The notes under the pieces were generated by a model. That model was not told where the DNA came from and did no database searches. It saw only the letters and a program-made list of their open reading frames with translations. 64,000 nucleotides of DNA from an uncultured Flavobacteriales bacterium (GTDB taxonomy: Bacteria; Bacteroidota; Bacteroidia; Flavobacteriales; BACL11), in the NCBI GenBank assembly GCA_943788405.1, contig CALSQD010000002.1:546850-610849 (forward strand), in the 5' to 3' direction. Both the position numbers and the translations under genes were made by a program. This document shows, piece after piece, positions 15,176 through 23,193 of this stretch (positions are counted from its first letter, which is position 1; the number at the start of each line of letters is the position of its first letter).

Positions 15176-17809
15176 CCCTAATTCGTAATTGTAAATAAAC
15201 CCATTTTTACTATTTATAAGGTTTATTTTATTGTTGTTGTCAATATCAGCTATATTAAAAAATCCATCACTATCAATAGGGAAGCCGTCCACTAAACCAT
15301 AGGTGTTGTATAGGTAAAGTTTGTTTTTTGTAGTTACTCCTAAGAACTCTCCCGCTTTTTTAATACTCGTAATTTCACTATCCAAAGTAAAACTGTAGAT
15401 GCTTTTAAAATCTAAAACATCAATAATATAAAGTTGAGAGTTGTTGCTGTAAACTAGGTTATAGCTATTAGGATCAGAAAGGACTTTATCCTTTACTATT
15501 TTGGCGCATAACAATTTACTGCTTGAATTTAATTCAGGGAGTATAGTAGTGCTTGAATTAGCATCTAATGTTCCTCTCCATAATTTTCCTTCAGTAGTAA
15601 TGGCGTAAAGAGTTCCGTTTTTATCCTTTTGAATAGGGTTGTTATTAAACTGAGTTCCTGCTTCAAATTTCACCCTTTCACTCCCGTTAATGGCCAATAA
15701 TTGTGTGTTGCTATTGTTGCGTTCAGCAAGAATATAGTCCTTACTTCCAATTCTGAAATACTGTGGAGTTTGCTTAACTCTATTGTTGTTTTTGATATGT
15801 TTCCAGCCTTTTACTTTCTTTCCTTTTTTATCCAAGTTGTAAATCTTGTTATCCTCACCAACAATAAGGATACGGTATTTTTTTGACTTGTTATAATCAA
15901 ACAATGCATGACCAACTTTTGTATTACTAGGTAATAATTGAGGAAATCCATCAACATGCTCTCCATTTCTATCGATTAAATAGAGTTGCTCTTTAGTGTT
16001 GAATAGGCATTGGTATTTGTTGTTTTTGTAAGCATCAATACTGGATACATTGCCAATAATTTTATCATCTAATTGTAAGTTCCATAACTGCTCACCTTTG
16101 GAGTTTATTGCAAATACTTTATGATCATCATTCTGTACAATTATCATCTTTTCTTTAGTGAAATGATTGTATGCAAATTGAGGACTCATACTAATACTTG
16201 TATCTAGTTGAGTGAACCATTCCTCTTTTATTGATTCTTTAAAATCCTCATCATAAAATAAGTTTATGTTGTTTAGGAGCAAATCCTTTTTGCTAGTCAT
16301 TTGCAAAGAAAAAGCAGTGAACTTAGTAAGTGAGTCAGTATTAAAATTTATATCCTTAGCATAAGTATTTTGTAGGTTATCCTTTAGTGCAGTTGCTATT
16401 TTACCTGGGTTAATGTAGAAAAGTAAATTTGACTTTGAGGATAAATAACTTTTGTAATTACTAAAATGTTGGCTGTTTGCTAAAGTATTTCCGCCATTGT
16501 AATTGTCAATTAAATATTCTAAGGATGCTATAGTTGAACCAAAAATAAAATAATCGTCAATAGTAGTAAAGTAGGGAGTGGTGTTGTTAAATAAATCCCC
16601 AAATAATTGAGCTGTTATATTTGCATCCTTTATGCTATTGATGCTAAAGTTGGCATACGCTTTTTTATTAGCAACTAAGCCTTGCATAAGGCTACTTGCA
16701 GTTATAGAGTTTTTGCTTTTAAAGAAAGCATATTTCTGCTGGCTACTTTGGGTAGCTGAAGTGTTAAAAATTCCTGCTTCACCCTCTAATTCATTTATAA
16801 ATTCATTGTAGTTTACATTGCTGCTGTCTTGTACTGATTTTCTGTGCTTGTCCCAGCTCCAGAAATTATTTTGTTGTTGTAATATTTTATTCTTTTTTTC
16901 AAATAATTGTTTTGCATTATCAAAACCAATACTAAAAAGCAAGGAAGTATTTTCAGGGATAATAGTTGTTATAGTAATCGCTTCAGCTGATTGGCTTTTT
17001 AGTACATCAGTAAAATTTGAAGTAGTGTTGTTAAAAGCACCAAACCCATTGGCGATAATAAGTTTGTTTTTTATACTAAGATCAGTAGCTACCCATCCAG
17101 AAAAATTAGAAGTATTTATTGCTTTGCTACTGAATACATTGCTATATTCAAATAAGGAATTGTAGTTGTAAAAAAGATTAATATCAGCTGATTTGCTAAT
17201 TGTTTTGTAGGCTGTGTTAAAGGAAGGGTTTGCCGTAAGTTTGTCTTCCGATACACTAGCTCGTATAGCGTCTTCAACCAACATTTTGTTTTCAGAAAAG
17301 AATACAATATCTCCTTTAAAACTTAAAAATAAGGTGCTGCCTTTGTGTAGCAATTCAAAAATAGGTTGATTGTTGTACTGCCCTTGAGTAATAGCACTTC
17401 CCAGCAAGTTATTGATTTCAGTATTACTAGTAATGGCTTTTTTTTCAAAATTACTACTAAAGAGTAAACCGCTATTATTGGCACCTACTTTATGAAAGGA
17501 AATGAAAAGTGTATGACTTTTAAAAATTAGAGGATGTTGAGCATAAAAACTAGAAATTTCTTTCAGATGACCATTAATGCTGTCCACTGTACTGATATTA
17601 CGCAAGTGCCTCCAGATATCAACAGCATTTAAATTATTATAAAGCGCATCAGCATTATTGCATTGTAGTATTGCAGCTGCATTGGTAGGGATAATGTTTA
17701 GCGGATTCTCAGTGTTTTCAGTAACCTGCTTATAGCTGTTATAGCCTATAAATAGGATGATGAGAACTAGAACTATAGGTGTTGCAATTTTTAGAATTTT
17801 ACTAAGCAT
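15164..17809 (-). CDS. Large membrane-anchored protein with propeller-like C-terminus
   Basis: 881 residues. One N-terminal membrane helix (IVLVLIILFIGYNSY) anchors a long exported region. The first half (PTNAAAILQCNNADALYNNL...) is weakly reminiscent of DUF3352, whose function is unknown. From about residue 550 it shows WD/PQQ-like repeats (VFAINSKGEQLWNL, LYLIDRNGEHVDGFP, IYNLDKKGKKVKGW), implying a beta-propeller. It may be an envelope scaffold. The downstream gene is convergent and rnhB lies upstream on the same strand. A -7 box lies 23 nt before the start. Confidence 0.6.
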   Translation of the reverse strand: MLSKILKIATPIVLVLIILFIGYNSYKQVTENTENPLNIIPTNAAAILQCNNADALYNNLNAVDIWRHLRNISTVDSINGHLKEISSFYAQHPLIFKSHTLFISFHKVGANNSGLLFSSNFEKKAITSNTEINNLLGSAITQGQYNNQPIFELLHKGSTLFLSFKGDIVFFSENKMLVEDAIRASVSEDKLTANPSFNTAYKTISKSADINLFYNYNSLFEYSNVFSSKAINTSNFSGWVATDLSIKNKLIIANGFGAFNNTTSNFTDVLKSQSAEAITITTIIPENTSLLFSIGFDNAKQLFEKKNKILQQQNNFWSWDKHRKSVQDSSNVNYNEFINELEGEAGIFNTSATQSSQQKYAFFKSKNSITASSLMQGLVANKKAYANFSINSIKDANITAQLFGDLFNNTTPYFTTIDDYFIFGSTIASLEYLIDNYNGGNTLANSQHFSNYKSYLSSKSNLLFYINPGKIATALKDNLQNTYAKDINFNTDSLTKFTAFSLQMTSKKDLLLNNINLFYDEDFKESIKEEWFTQLDTSISMSPQFAYNHFTKEKMIIVQNDDHKVFAINSKGEQLWNLQLDDKIIGNVSSIDAYKNNKYQCLFNTKEQLYLIDRNGEHVDGFPQLLPSNTKVGHALFDYNKSKKYRILIVGEDNKIYNLDKKGKKVKGWKHIKNNNRVKQTPQYFRIGSKDYILAERNNSNTQLLAINGSERVKFEAGTQFNNNPIQKDKNGTLYAITTEGKLWRGTLDANSSTTILPELNSSSKLLCAKIVKDKVLSDPNSYNLVYSNNSQLYIIDVLDFKSIYSFTLDSEITSIKKAGEFLGVTTKNKLYLYNTYGLVDGFPIDSDGFFNIADIDNNNKINLINSKNGFIYNYELGSVN

Positions 17810-17832
17810 AGTGGTGTTTGAAATCAGAACCC

Positions 17833-17840
17833 CAAAATTA
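17833..17840 (-). promoter_or_regulatory. -7 element of the 881-residue protein gene
   Basis: TAATTTTG on the minus strand, exact consensus, 23 nt before the start at 17809. It lies between that start and the rnhB stop. Confidence 0.5.
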
Positions 17841-17845
17841 GTAAT

Positions 17846-18442
17846 TTATATGTTTAAAACGAGCTGAGTAGGAAGTAGTTGAAAACTTTTTCTGTGGTGA
17901 TTATTTGCACCAAATTCTTCTATTGCTTTTCTGTGTTGTTTGGTAGGGTATCCCTTGTTTTGTTTCCAATTATAATTAGGAAATTCAGCATCAAGCTCTT
18001 TCATGATATCATCTCGGTAGGTTTTAGCTAGTACGGATGCAGCAGCAATGGATAGATATTTTCCATCTCCTTTAATTATACATTCATGAGGAGTGTTAGG
18101 GTAAGGGGTAAAGCGATTGCCATCAATCAATAAGAGTTCAGCTTTAGTATTTAATTTTTCTATTGCCCTGTGCATAGCTAAAAAGGAAGCGTTCAGGATA
18201 TTTATTTCATCAATCTCAGCAGGGGAAACTATGACTACAGCCCAAGCAATTGCTTCTTTTTCAATGATAGGGCGTAATTGTTCTCTCTTCTTTTCTGACA
18301 GGACTTTACTATCGTTCAGTATTTTGTTTTTAAATTTTTTGGGAAGAATTACAGCTGCTGCTACTACTGGCCCTGCCAAGCAACCTCTGCCAGCCTCATC
18401 ACAGCCCGCAATTATTAGCTTTGATTTGTAGTGTTTGAGCAT
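17846..18442 (-). CDS. rnhB: Ribonuclease HII
   Basis: Cleaves RNA in RNA:DNA hybrids, including single ribonucleotides in DNA. The 198-residue protein begins with the family signature [17 protein letters not shown], holding the catalytic Asp and Glu. It also has LLIDGNRF with the third Asp and the conserved [22 protein letters not shown] helix. Length and motifs are standard. The promoter is not obvious; the upstream gap carries a short AT-rich repeat. Confidence 0.96.
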   Translation of the reverse strand: MLKHYKSKLIIAGCDEAGRGCLAGPVVAAAVILPKKFKNKILNDSKVLSEKKREQLRPIIEKEAIAWAVVIVSPAEIDEINILNASFLAMHRAIEKLNTKAELLLIDGNRFTPYPNTPHECIIKGDGKYLSIAAASVLAKTYRDDIMKELDAEFPNYNWKQNKGYPTKQHRKAIEEFGANNHHRKSFQLLPTQLVLNI

Positions 18443-18514
18443 TTAGTGTTAGTTGGTAATGGTTTATGGTTGGTAGTTTGTGGTTTGAAGTAGAAAATGA
18501 CAATATTTATTATT

Positions 18515-18541
18515 ATCAAATTAGTACATCATCACATAAAG
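18515..18541. repeat. Short interspersed repeat, ATCAAATTA...ACATC type
   Basis: One of several degenerate intergenic copies of a motif reading TGTGCTGATGTGCTAATTTGAT on one strand; related copies lie near 19441, 21078, 23124 and 35845. Confidence 0.5.
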
Positions 18542-18542
18542 A

Positions 18543-19424
18543 TTATCTAGGTGTTAATCCTCTTTTAGGTTTTTTAATTTTTCTTACTTTCCCTTGATTT
18601 CTGATGTCTACATCTTGTTCAAGCCACCATTTCCCTTTTTTGTATTGGTAGCTGTTAAAAGTTCCTTCAGGCACATAATATTCTTCTAATCCTTCTAGGT
18701 CTTTTCTTGGTGGTACTAAGTGGTTGAATACTATCCTTTGTTCCTTTTCATGGTATTTTACACTAATACTTGTTTTGGAATCATACTCTAGTATAATTCG
18801 TTTTTTACTTTCTTTTTTATTTTGCTTAAAGATAGGAAGTCCGAACTTAATTTTGTTTTTTCCTGAAAAGTACATGACATCCATTATCTTTTTGGTGCTG
18901 TAACCATCATTTCCATCCCAGGATAGGAGGGTGTAGTATTTTCTTCCTGCTTTTTTGATGTATGCTATTTGGTAATAGAGACCACCATACCAATTTGTAG
19001 CATCTAAATCTTCTTGCTCAGCATTACGGATATTAGCAGAATTATCCACTAGTGGAATAATTTCATAACGCTTTCGTTTTTTATTATGATAATGCACAAT
19101 TCCAAAATATTCATAACTACCATTGTCCTTTTTTAGTAGCCAGTTAAAAATACGGAAAGTATTATCGGGGGAAGTGATACGAGCAATAGTTACTAGGGAA
19201 TCAAACGGAAATTTGAATGCTTTTTCGTATTGGAGTACTTCCGTAAGGTTGCTTAGGAATGCAGTATGGGATAAGCGTTTTTCAGCCTCCGTTTCAGCAT
19301 TCATAATTTGGTGTGCCATTACCTTTAGGGTGTCCTCATATTCAGCAAATAGTTTGTTGTTTCCTTTTTGGGCAAAACTACTAAGGCTAAAAGTTAAAAA
19401 AAGTAGGAAGCATATTTTTTTCAT
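18543..19424 (-). CDS. Secreted protein of unknown function
   Basis: 293 residues with a clear signal peptide (MKKICFLLFLTFSLSSFAQ). The mature part is rich in Lys, Tyr and Trp and contains KIKFGLPIFKQNKK and YYVPEGTFNSYQYKKGKW. I do not recognise a domain, though the architecture resembles uncharacterised envelope proteins of Flavobacteriia. It probably forms a periplasmic or surface beta-rich protein. It has its own N4-type promoter, and the decayed heptad-repeat gene lies just upstream on the same strand. Confidence 0.7.
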   Translation of the reverse strand: MKKICFLLFLTFSLSSFAQKGNNKLFAEYEDTLKVMAHQIMNAETEAEKRLSHTAFLSNLTEVLQYEKAFKFPFDSLVTIARITSPDNTFRIFNWLLKKDNGSYEYFGIVHYHNKKRKRYEIIPLVDNSANIRNAEQEDLDATNWYGGLYYQIAYIKKAGRKYYTLLSWDGNDGYSTKKIMDVMYFSGKNKIKFGLPIFKQNKKESKKRIILEYDSKTSISVKYHEKEQRIVFNHLVPPRKDLEGLEEYYVPEGTFNSYQYKKGKWWLEQDVDIRNQGKVRKIKKPKRGLTPR

Positions 19425-19428
19425 AAGG

Positions 19429-19436
19429 CAAAGGTA
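19429..19436 (-). promoter_or_regulatory. -7 element of the secreted-protein gene, 4 nt from the start
   Basis: TACCTTTG-CCTT-ATG on the minus strand, exact consensus with N4 spacing. Confidence 0.6.
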
Positions 19437-19440
19437 AAAT

Positions 19441-19470
19441 TAATGTGCTAATGTGTTGAGTTGCTAGACT
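19441..19470. repeat. Short interspersed repeat, TGTGCTAATGTG type
   Basis: Contains AATGTGCTAATGTGTTGAG, a degenerate relative of the repeat at 21078-21110. Confidence 0.4.
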
Positions 19471-19690
19471 ATAATTACTTTAATGCCTTTTACAACTACT
19501 TTGTTTGCTCTATCTGACTCTTTGTATTGCGTATCTGACTCCTTGTAGAGGATTTCACGGTCTTTGGATGCCGTATCTGACTCTTTGGATGCCGTATCTG
19601 ACTCTTTCATTGCGTATCTGGGAGTCTGTAGTAGATTCCGCACTCTTCAAAAAAGCGAAACTGAATAAAAATGCAGCAAATTATTAGTCC
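19464..19690 (-). pseudogene. Decayed gene with heptad repeats ESDTASK
   Basis: On the minus strand an intact 48-residue frame (ATG at 19610 to TAG at 19464) reads MKESDTASKESDTASK and continues with three more degenerate heptads, then a basic-hydrophobic tail. Upstream, in a frame shifted by one base, is a signal-peptide-like stretch FAAFLFSFAFLKSAESTTDS preceded by in-frame TAATAA. The shift coincides with the one repeat unit that has 20 rather than 21 bp. This fits a small exported repeat protein broken by a frameshift and loss of its start. A functional 48-residue peptide is possible but has no promoter motif. Confidence 0.4.
19510..19634. repeat. Six tandem units of 21 bp
   Basis: Units begin at 19510, 19531, 19552, 19573, 19594 and 19614. 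The clearest is GTATCTGACTCTTTGGATGC plus one base; the third is degenerate and the fifth has 20 bp. A period of 21 bp equals seven codons and codes for the ESDTASK heptads on the minus strand. Confidence 0.85.
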
Positions 19691-19710
19691 ATTATAACTA
19701 AAACTATACC

Positions 19711-19845
19711 CCTCTGTCATTGTAACCCACCTCTAGCTCCTCCAAGGAGGAGAATCCTAAAACAGGGGAGAAGCTATTTGAAATACTTTATTATTGCTCA
19801 CCTTTCAGGGGAGCTGTCCTTTAGGACTGAGGGGTGATGTGTAAA
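19711..19845. repeat. Palindrome-rich non-coding stretch
   Basis: Contains CTCCTCC-AA-GGAGGAG (19737-19752) and GTCC-TTTA-GGAC hairpins and several CCCCTC/GAGGGG pairs. No frame looks coding. It appears to be remnants of the same palindromic repeat family as 19846-19944. Confidence 0.5.
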
Positions 19846-19944
19846 TGTCATTGCGAATACAATGAAGCAAGCTATTCATTCCCCTCTATACAAGAGGGGT
19901 TAGGGGTGTGTAAGGATAGCCACACCTAAAGGTTTGCTATGACA
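19846..19944. mobile_element. MITE-like palindromic element, 99 bp
   Basis: Bounded by near-perfect terminal inverted repeats TGTCATTGC (19846-19854) and GCTATGACA (19936-19944). It has an internal CCCCTCT...AGAGGGG hairpin (19881-19899). It carries no coding sequence. The TGTCAT/ATGACA ends are shared with the element at 21117-21187. Confidence 0.55.
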
Positions 19945-19963
19945 AAAGAACAGAAAATAGAAG

Positions 19964-19984
19964 CCGAGCATTTGCTCGGTTTTT
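19964..19984 (+). terminator. Hairpin with T-tract just upstream of the acyl-CoA reductase gene
   Basis: CCGAGCA and TGCTCGG pair across a 2-nt loop (effectively 6 bp with a 4-nt loop), followed by TTTTT. It has intrinsic-terminator form on the plus strand. It also contains TTTG (19971-19974), which lies 21 nt before the -7 box, so the sequence may double as the -33 element. Confidence 0.6.
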
Positions 19985-19995
19985 ATTTAAAAAAG

Positions 19996-20003
19996 TATTT
20001 TTG
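19996..20003 (+). promoter_or_regulatory. -7 element of the acyl-CoA reductase gene, 4 nt from the start
   Basis: TATTTTTG-CCCC-ATG. Exact consensus with N4 spacing, and a -33-like TTTG 21 nt upstream. Confidence 0.65.
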
Positions 20004-20007
20004 CCCC

Positions 20008-21012
20008 ATGAATTTACAAGTAAGAATACAGGCCTTTACTGAGCTAGGAGAATATTTAAAAACTGAGATACAGCAAAAAGCTTCAGAAAAATTATATTCT
20101 GCACAGGTGCTTAACCCTTGGTTTACTAAGGAAAATATTGATAAAGCACTAAGCGCTTGGCATGATCAGTTAAAGGAAGATATGCTAAAAGCATGGTTAA
20201 ATCCTTACAAACTACAGGAGGTTGAGCAGGCAAAAAAGGTATTAATCATAATGGCAGGGAATATACCTTTGGTTGGTTTTCATGATTTCCTTACTGTGCT
20301 TATTTCTGGTCATAATGTAGTGGTTAAAATGTCCAGTACCGATAATGTGCTGTTGAGGTTGCTTATTGATAAACTCATTAGTATTGCTCCTGAATTTAAA
20401 GAACGCATTGATTTTATTGATGATGTGAAAAACAGAAAATTTGATGCCGTAATTGCTACTGGTAGTGATAATTCTGCTCAGTACTTTGAATATTATTTTA
20501 AAGGAGCAAAAAAGATAATCCGTAAAAACAGAAGGTCAGTTGCCGTTTTGGATGGTAGTGAGTCGGCTATGGAATTGCAAGGACTAGCAAATGATGTATT
20601 TGCATACTTTGGATTAGGCTGTCGTAATGTGTCCAAGTTATTTTTACCAAAAGGCTTTGATTTGGATAATCTGTTTAAAGCTTTTTATCCTTATTCACAT
20701 GTAGTAGAACATAAAAAATACGGTAATAATTACGATTATAATAAAGCCATTTTCCTAATGGGAAGTAATGAGTTGGTTGAAAACGGTTTCCTGTTGATGA
20801 AAGAGGAAAAATCCTTGCTTTCTCCTGTAGCTATGCTGTATTATGAATATTATAACGACATGCATACTGTTGAGCAATTTATTGATGAAAATGCTGATCA
20901 ATTACAGTGTGTAGTATCAAAAAAGGATATTCCATTTGGAAATACACAAAACCCTAACCTTTGGGATTATGCTGATGGTGTGGATACAGTGGAGTTTTTG
21001 AGGGAGCTGTAA
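20008..21012 (+). CDS. Acyl-CoA reductase (LuxC family)
   Basis: 334 residues from ATG 20008. This start follows the promoter; an upstream in-frame ATG at 19939 would run translation through the MITE-like element and hairpin. LuxC-type proteins reduce acyl-CoA or acyl groups to aldehyde with NADPH. Visible are VLIIMAGNIPLVGFHD (an aldehyde-dehydrogenase-like N-terminal core), VIATGSDNSAQYF for cofactor binding, and the nucleophile Cys205 in YFGLGCRNVS. There are no other lux genes, so a role in lipid or alcohol metabolism is more likely than luminescence. Confidence 0.85.
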   Translation: MNLQVRIQAFTELGEYLKTEIQQKASEKLYSAQVLNPWFTKENIDKALSAWHDQLKEDMLKAWLNPYKLQEVEQAKKVLIIMAGNIPLVGFHDFLTVLISGHNVVVKMSSTDNVLLRLLIDKLISIAPEFKERIDFIDDVKNRKFDAVIATGSDNSAQYFEYYFKGAKKIIRKNRRSVAVLDGSESAMELQGLANDVFAYFGLGCRNVSKLFLPKGFDLDNLFKAFYPYSHVVEHKKYGNNYDYNKAIFLMGSNELVENGFLLMKEEKSLLSPVAMLYYEYYNDMHTVEQFIDENADQLQCVVSKKDIPFGNTQNPNLWDYADGVDTVEFLREL

Positions 21013-21077
21013 TTGGATATTAGACTACTGAATCGAGTTCAGCACAGGCTGCTTTGCTTTTAGTATTGAGGTAAGAT

Positions 21078-21110
21078 ATGATGTGCTGATGTGCTAATTT
21101 GATGATTAAA
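21078..21110. repeat. Short interspersed repeat, TGTGCTGATGTGCTAATTTG type
   Basis: The clearest copy of the motif in the window, with ATGTGCTGATGTGCTAATTT followed by GATGATTA. Confidence 0.55.
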
Positions 21111-21116
21111 AGATGT

Positions 21117-21187
21117 TGTCATCCTGAACAGAGTTGAAGGGTCTACAGTTGAAATTGTAGATATTTCGACTATCTCTCAATATGACA
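21117..21187. mobile_element. MITE-like palindromic element, 71 bp
   Basis: Begins TGTCATCCTGAAC and ends CTCAATATGACA, imperfect inverted repeats with TGTCAT/ATGACA tips. An internal TACAGTTGAAATTGTA hairpin lies in the middle. It abuts the stop codon of the lipoprotein gene at 21188. A related copy lies at 28811-28876. Confidence 0.6.
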
Positions 21188-22654
21188 TTATTCAACAAAT
21201 TCATAAGCTCCAATATCAGTAGTGTTTCTTGAATTTCCTTCAATATCAAGAGTGCCATCAGTTGAGCTATTCCCAGCATCAATAGCAGGAGAGTCTTCAG
21301 TTAAATGAAAATCGCTTTCCGTTTTATCCTCAAACTTTGGGGATTGATTGATAATTACATTCTCGTAATGTGCATTGTCTGTATCAATTGTAGGGTCTAG
21401 TTTTATTTGACAATGGTCAAAAGTATAATTGAATTCCCCTAGTTCTTGTTCTTGAAAACTAACTTCAGTGGATAGTGATCCTTCAATAATACAATTGGTA
21501 AAATTGGCTGCATCTAAATTCCTAACATAAACATTCCCATCAGCACCTTCATAGTAGTTATTCAGTAGGATAGAAGGGGTGTTTCTATGATTGTAATCCC
21601 AGTAATTAGCAAAAGTACACTGGCTAAAGTTATATGTACCGCCAATATTACAAGCTACTGCATATTGCCCGCATTTACTTATAACTGTATTGTTTGCAGT
21701 GATATTAGCTCCTTGCCCTAAAATACCAATAGCTGACATGTTTTCAATAATCGTATTTTCTATACTAACAGTTGGGTTGCTGTTGGCTACTGAATCAGCA
21801 CGAATAGCAGTTGTTCCATTTCTGATAACTGCATAATCAATAGTGCTATTAATACTGCCTTGTACAAAGTGAATCCCATTCCATTGCCCAGGTGTGTTTT
21901 CATACCAAGCATCTAATCGGTCGCCTTGGAAAGTAACTTCATTTCCTAAACTTCCATTAATTTTTAATGTTCCGTTATTTAAGGGTGGAGCACCATCTTC
22001 ACTAATTAGAATAGGACTACCTACAAACATCCCTGAATTACTATGGAAATAGATTTGTGCACCTTCTTCAATTGTTAGGGTGGCATTAGGCTCTATTACT
22101 ACATATCCGTAAACAACATGAGGTAACTCATTTGTCCAAATTTTATTTCCTTTTATTGAATAGTATTTATAATTAACGCTATCCGTTCCATCAGTAAAAA
22201 TATTGTCATGTGGTAAGTAAAAGTTTGCATTCCTACCTGGGGAAACAAGCTTAACATCTTGCTTTTTGGTTCCTGTAGTAAATTCTATATTACTTGTGAG
22301 TAAAAAATCATTACTGCTATTTTGGTTAGGAGTAACTTCCAAGAAAATGAAAATACTATCCTTAGCAGGAATCTCAATATTTTTTTGACTATTTCCCGCA
22401 ACACCATCTACATTCATTCTGAAACTACCGCCATCTATCAGGTTTAAGTTTATATCCGTAAGTACAGTAAAGTTATTGCGGTTGTAGATAGTTAGTGTTT
22501 TGGTAGGGGTACCAATAGAATGAAAAGCAGTGTCAAAAATGATAGTATCGTTTGAAAAATGCAAAGTAGCGCTTTGATCATTTTCTATAATGTCTTTTTT
22601 GCAGGCAAAAAGAAGAGTTGTTAGTATAAGTAAAGGGAGAAAGTATTTTTTCAT
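21188..22654 (-). CDS. Surface lipoprotein with right-handed beta-helix
   Basis: 488 residues. The lipobox LLFAC sets the lipidated Cys at residue 18, followed by KKD. The body has N/G-rich parallel beta-helix repeats (IENTIIENMSAIGILG, ANITANNTVISKCG). It ends in SPAIDAGNSS...IEGNSRNTTDIGAYE, the C-terminal motif of choice-of-anchor Q proteins. It is probably a surface carbohydrate-binding or pectate-lyase-like protein; catalysis cannot be claimed. Its ATG overlaps the smpB stop (TAATG), so the two form an operon. Confidence 0.82.
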   Translation of the reverse strand: MKKYFLPLLILTTLLFACKKDIIENDQSATLHFSNDTIIFDTAFHSIGTPTKTLTIYNRNNFTVLTDINLNLIDGGSFRMNVDGVAGNSQKNIEIPAKDSIFIFLEVTPNQNSSNDFLLTSNIEFTTGTKKQDVKLVSPGRNANFYLPHDNIFTDGTDSVNYKYYSIKGNKIWTNELPHVVYGYVVIEPNATLTIEEGAQIYFHSNSGMFVGSPILISEDGAPPLNNGTLKINGSLGNEVTFQGDRLDAWYENTPGQWNGIHFVQGSINSTIDYAVIRNGTTAIRADSVANSNPTVSIENTIIENMSAIGILGQGANITANNTVISKCGQYAVACNIGGTYNFSQCTFANYWDYNHRNTPSILLNNYYEGADGNVYVRNLDAANFTNCIIEGSLSTEVSFQEQELGEFNYTFDHCQIKLDPTIDTDNAHYENVIINQSPKFEDKTESDFHLTEDSPAIDAGNSSTDGTLDIEGNSRNTTDIGAYEFVE

Positions 22655-23106
22655 TACCTCATATTTCTGATTCTATCCATATCGCGCTTTTGGTCCTTTT
22701 CTTTTATGCTTTCTCTTTTGTCGTAAATCTTTTTTCCTTTGGCTAAAGCAATTTCTAGTTTTGCTTTTCCTTTTTCATTTATGAATAACCTGATAGGAAT
22801 AATAGCATTTCCTTTTTCTTTTACTTTTCCTAGCATTTTATTGAGTTCTTGTCGGTTTAGTAAAAGCTTGCGGTCTCTTTTTGGCTCATGATTAATATAG
22901 CCTCCATTCGGATATTCAGCAATGTGCAAGCTTTTTACAAAAAGTTCTTCCTCAACAAAAACGCAATGTGCATCCGAAATATTGGCTTTATTGTTACGAA
23001 TTGACTTAATTTCTGTTCCTACTAGAGAAATTCCTGCCACAAAAGTAGCTATGAATTGATATTCAAAACTGGCTTTACGATTCTTTATGTTTATCTTTCT
23101 TGACAT
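22654..23106 (-). CDS. smpB: SsrA-binding protein SmpB
   Basis: Binds tmRNA and brings it to stalled ribosomes for trans-translation. The 150-residue protein has the OB-fold core with GISLVGTEIKSIRNNKANI, the HIAEYPNGGYINHEPKRDRKLL loop, and the basic C-terminal tail (KRESIKEKDQKRDMDR) that enters the ribosomal A site. Length is standard. It is first in an operon with the beta-helix lipoprotein. An N4-type -7 box (23111-23118) precedes it. Confidence 0.97.
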   Translation of the reverse strand: MSRKINIKNRKASFEYQFIATFVAGISLVGTEIKSIRNNKANISDAHCVFVEEELFVKSLHIAEYPNGGYINHEPKRDRKLLLNRQELNKMLGKVKEKGNAIIPIRLFINEKGKAKLEIALAKGKKIYDKRESIKEKDQKRDMDRIRNMR

Positions 23107-23110
23107 ATTG

Positions 23111-23118
23111 CAAAGATA
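23111..23118 (-). promoter_or_regulatory. -7 element of smpB, 4 nt from the start
   Basis: TATCTTTG-CAAT-ATG on the minus strand, exact consensus with N4 spacing. Confidence 0.65.
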
Positions 23119-23123
23119 GAAAA

Positions 23124-23192
23124 AATGTGCTGATGAGCTGATTGCTAGATTTGATAATTAATCATCAAATTAACATATTATCAAATTAGTGA
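23124..23192. repeat. Inverted pair of short interspersed repeats
   Basis: ATGTGCTGATGAGCTGATTG and, inverted, AATCATCAAATTAACATATT lie around a palindromic centre (TTTGATAATTAATCATCAAA at about 23150-23169). It fills the gap between the ZIP stop and the smpB promoter. Confidence 0.55.
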
Positions 23193-23193
23193 C

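Noticed and set aside
19510-19634. CRISPR-like array
   Set aside because: The 21-bp units are directly tandem with no unique spacers, no palindromic repeats and no cas genes; the period fits seven codons.
19505-19687. Plus-strand 60-residue frame through the 21-bp repeats
   Set aside because: It starts at TTG, codes for an unlikely Leu/Tyr/Trp-rich peptide, and is the complement of the more protein-like Glu/Ser/Asp/Lys heptads on the minus strand.
19939-20007. N-terminal extension of acyl-CoA reductase
   Set aside because: It would be translated through the end of a MITE-like element, a terminator-like hairpin and the -7 box; homologues as I recall them start near MNLQVRI.
19939-21012. Bioluminescence (lux) locus from the LuxC-like gene
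   Set aside because: No luxA, luxB, luxD or luxE genes nearby; stand-alone LuxC-like reductases are common in Bacteroidota.
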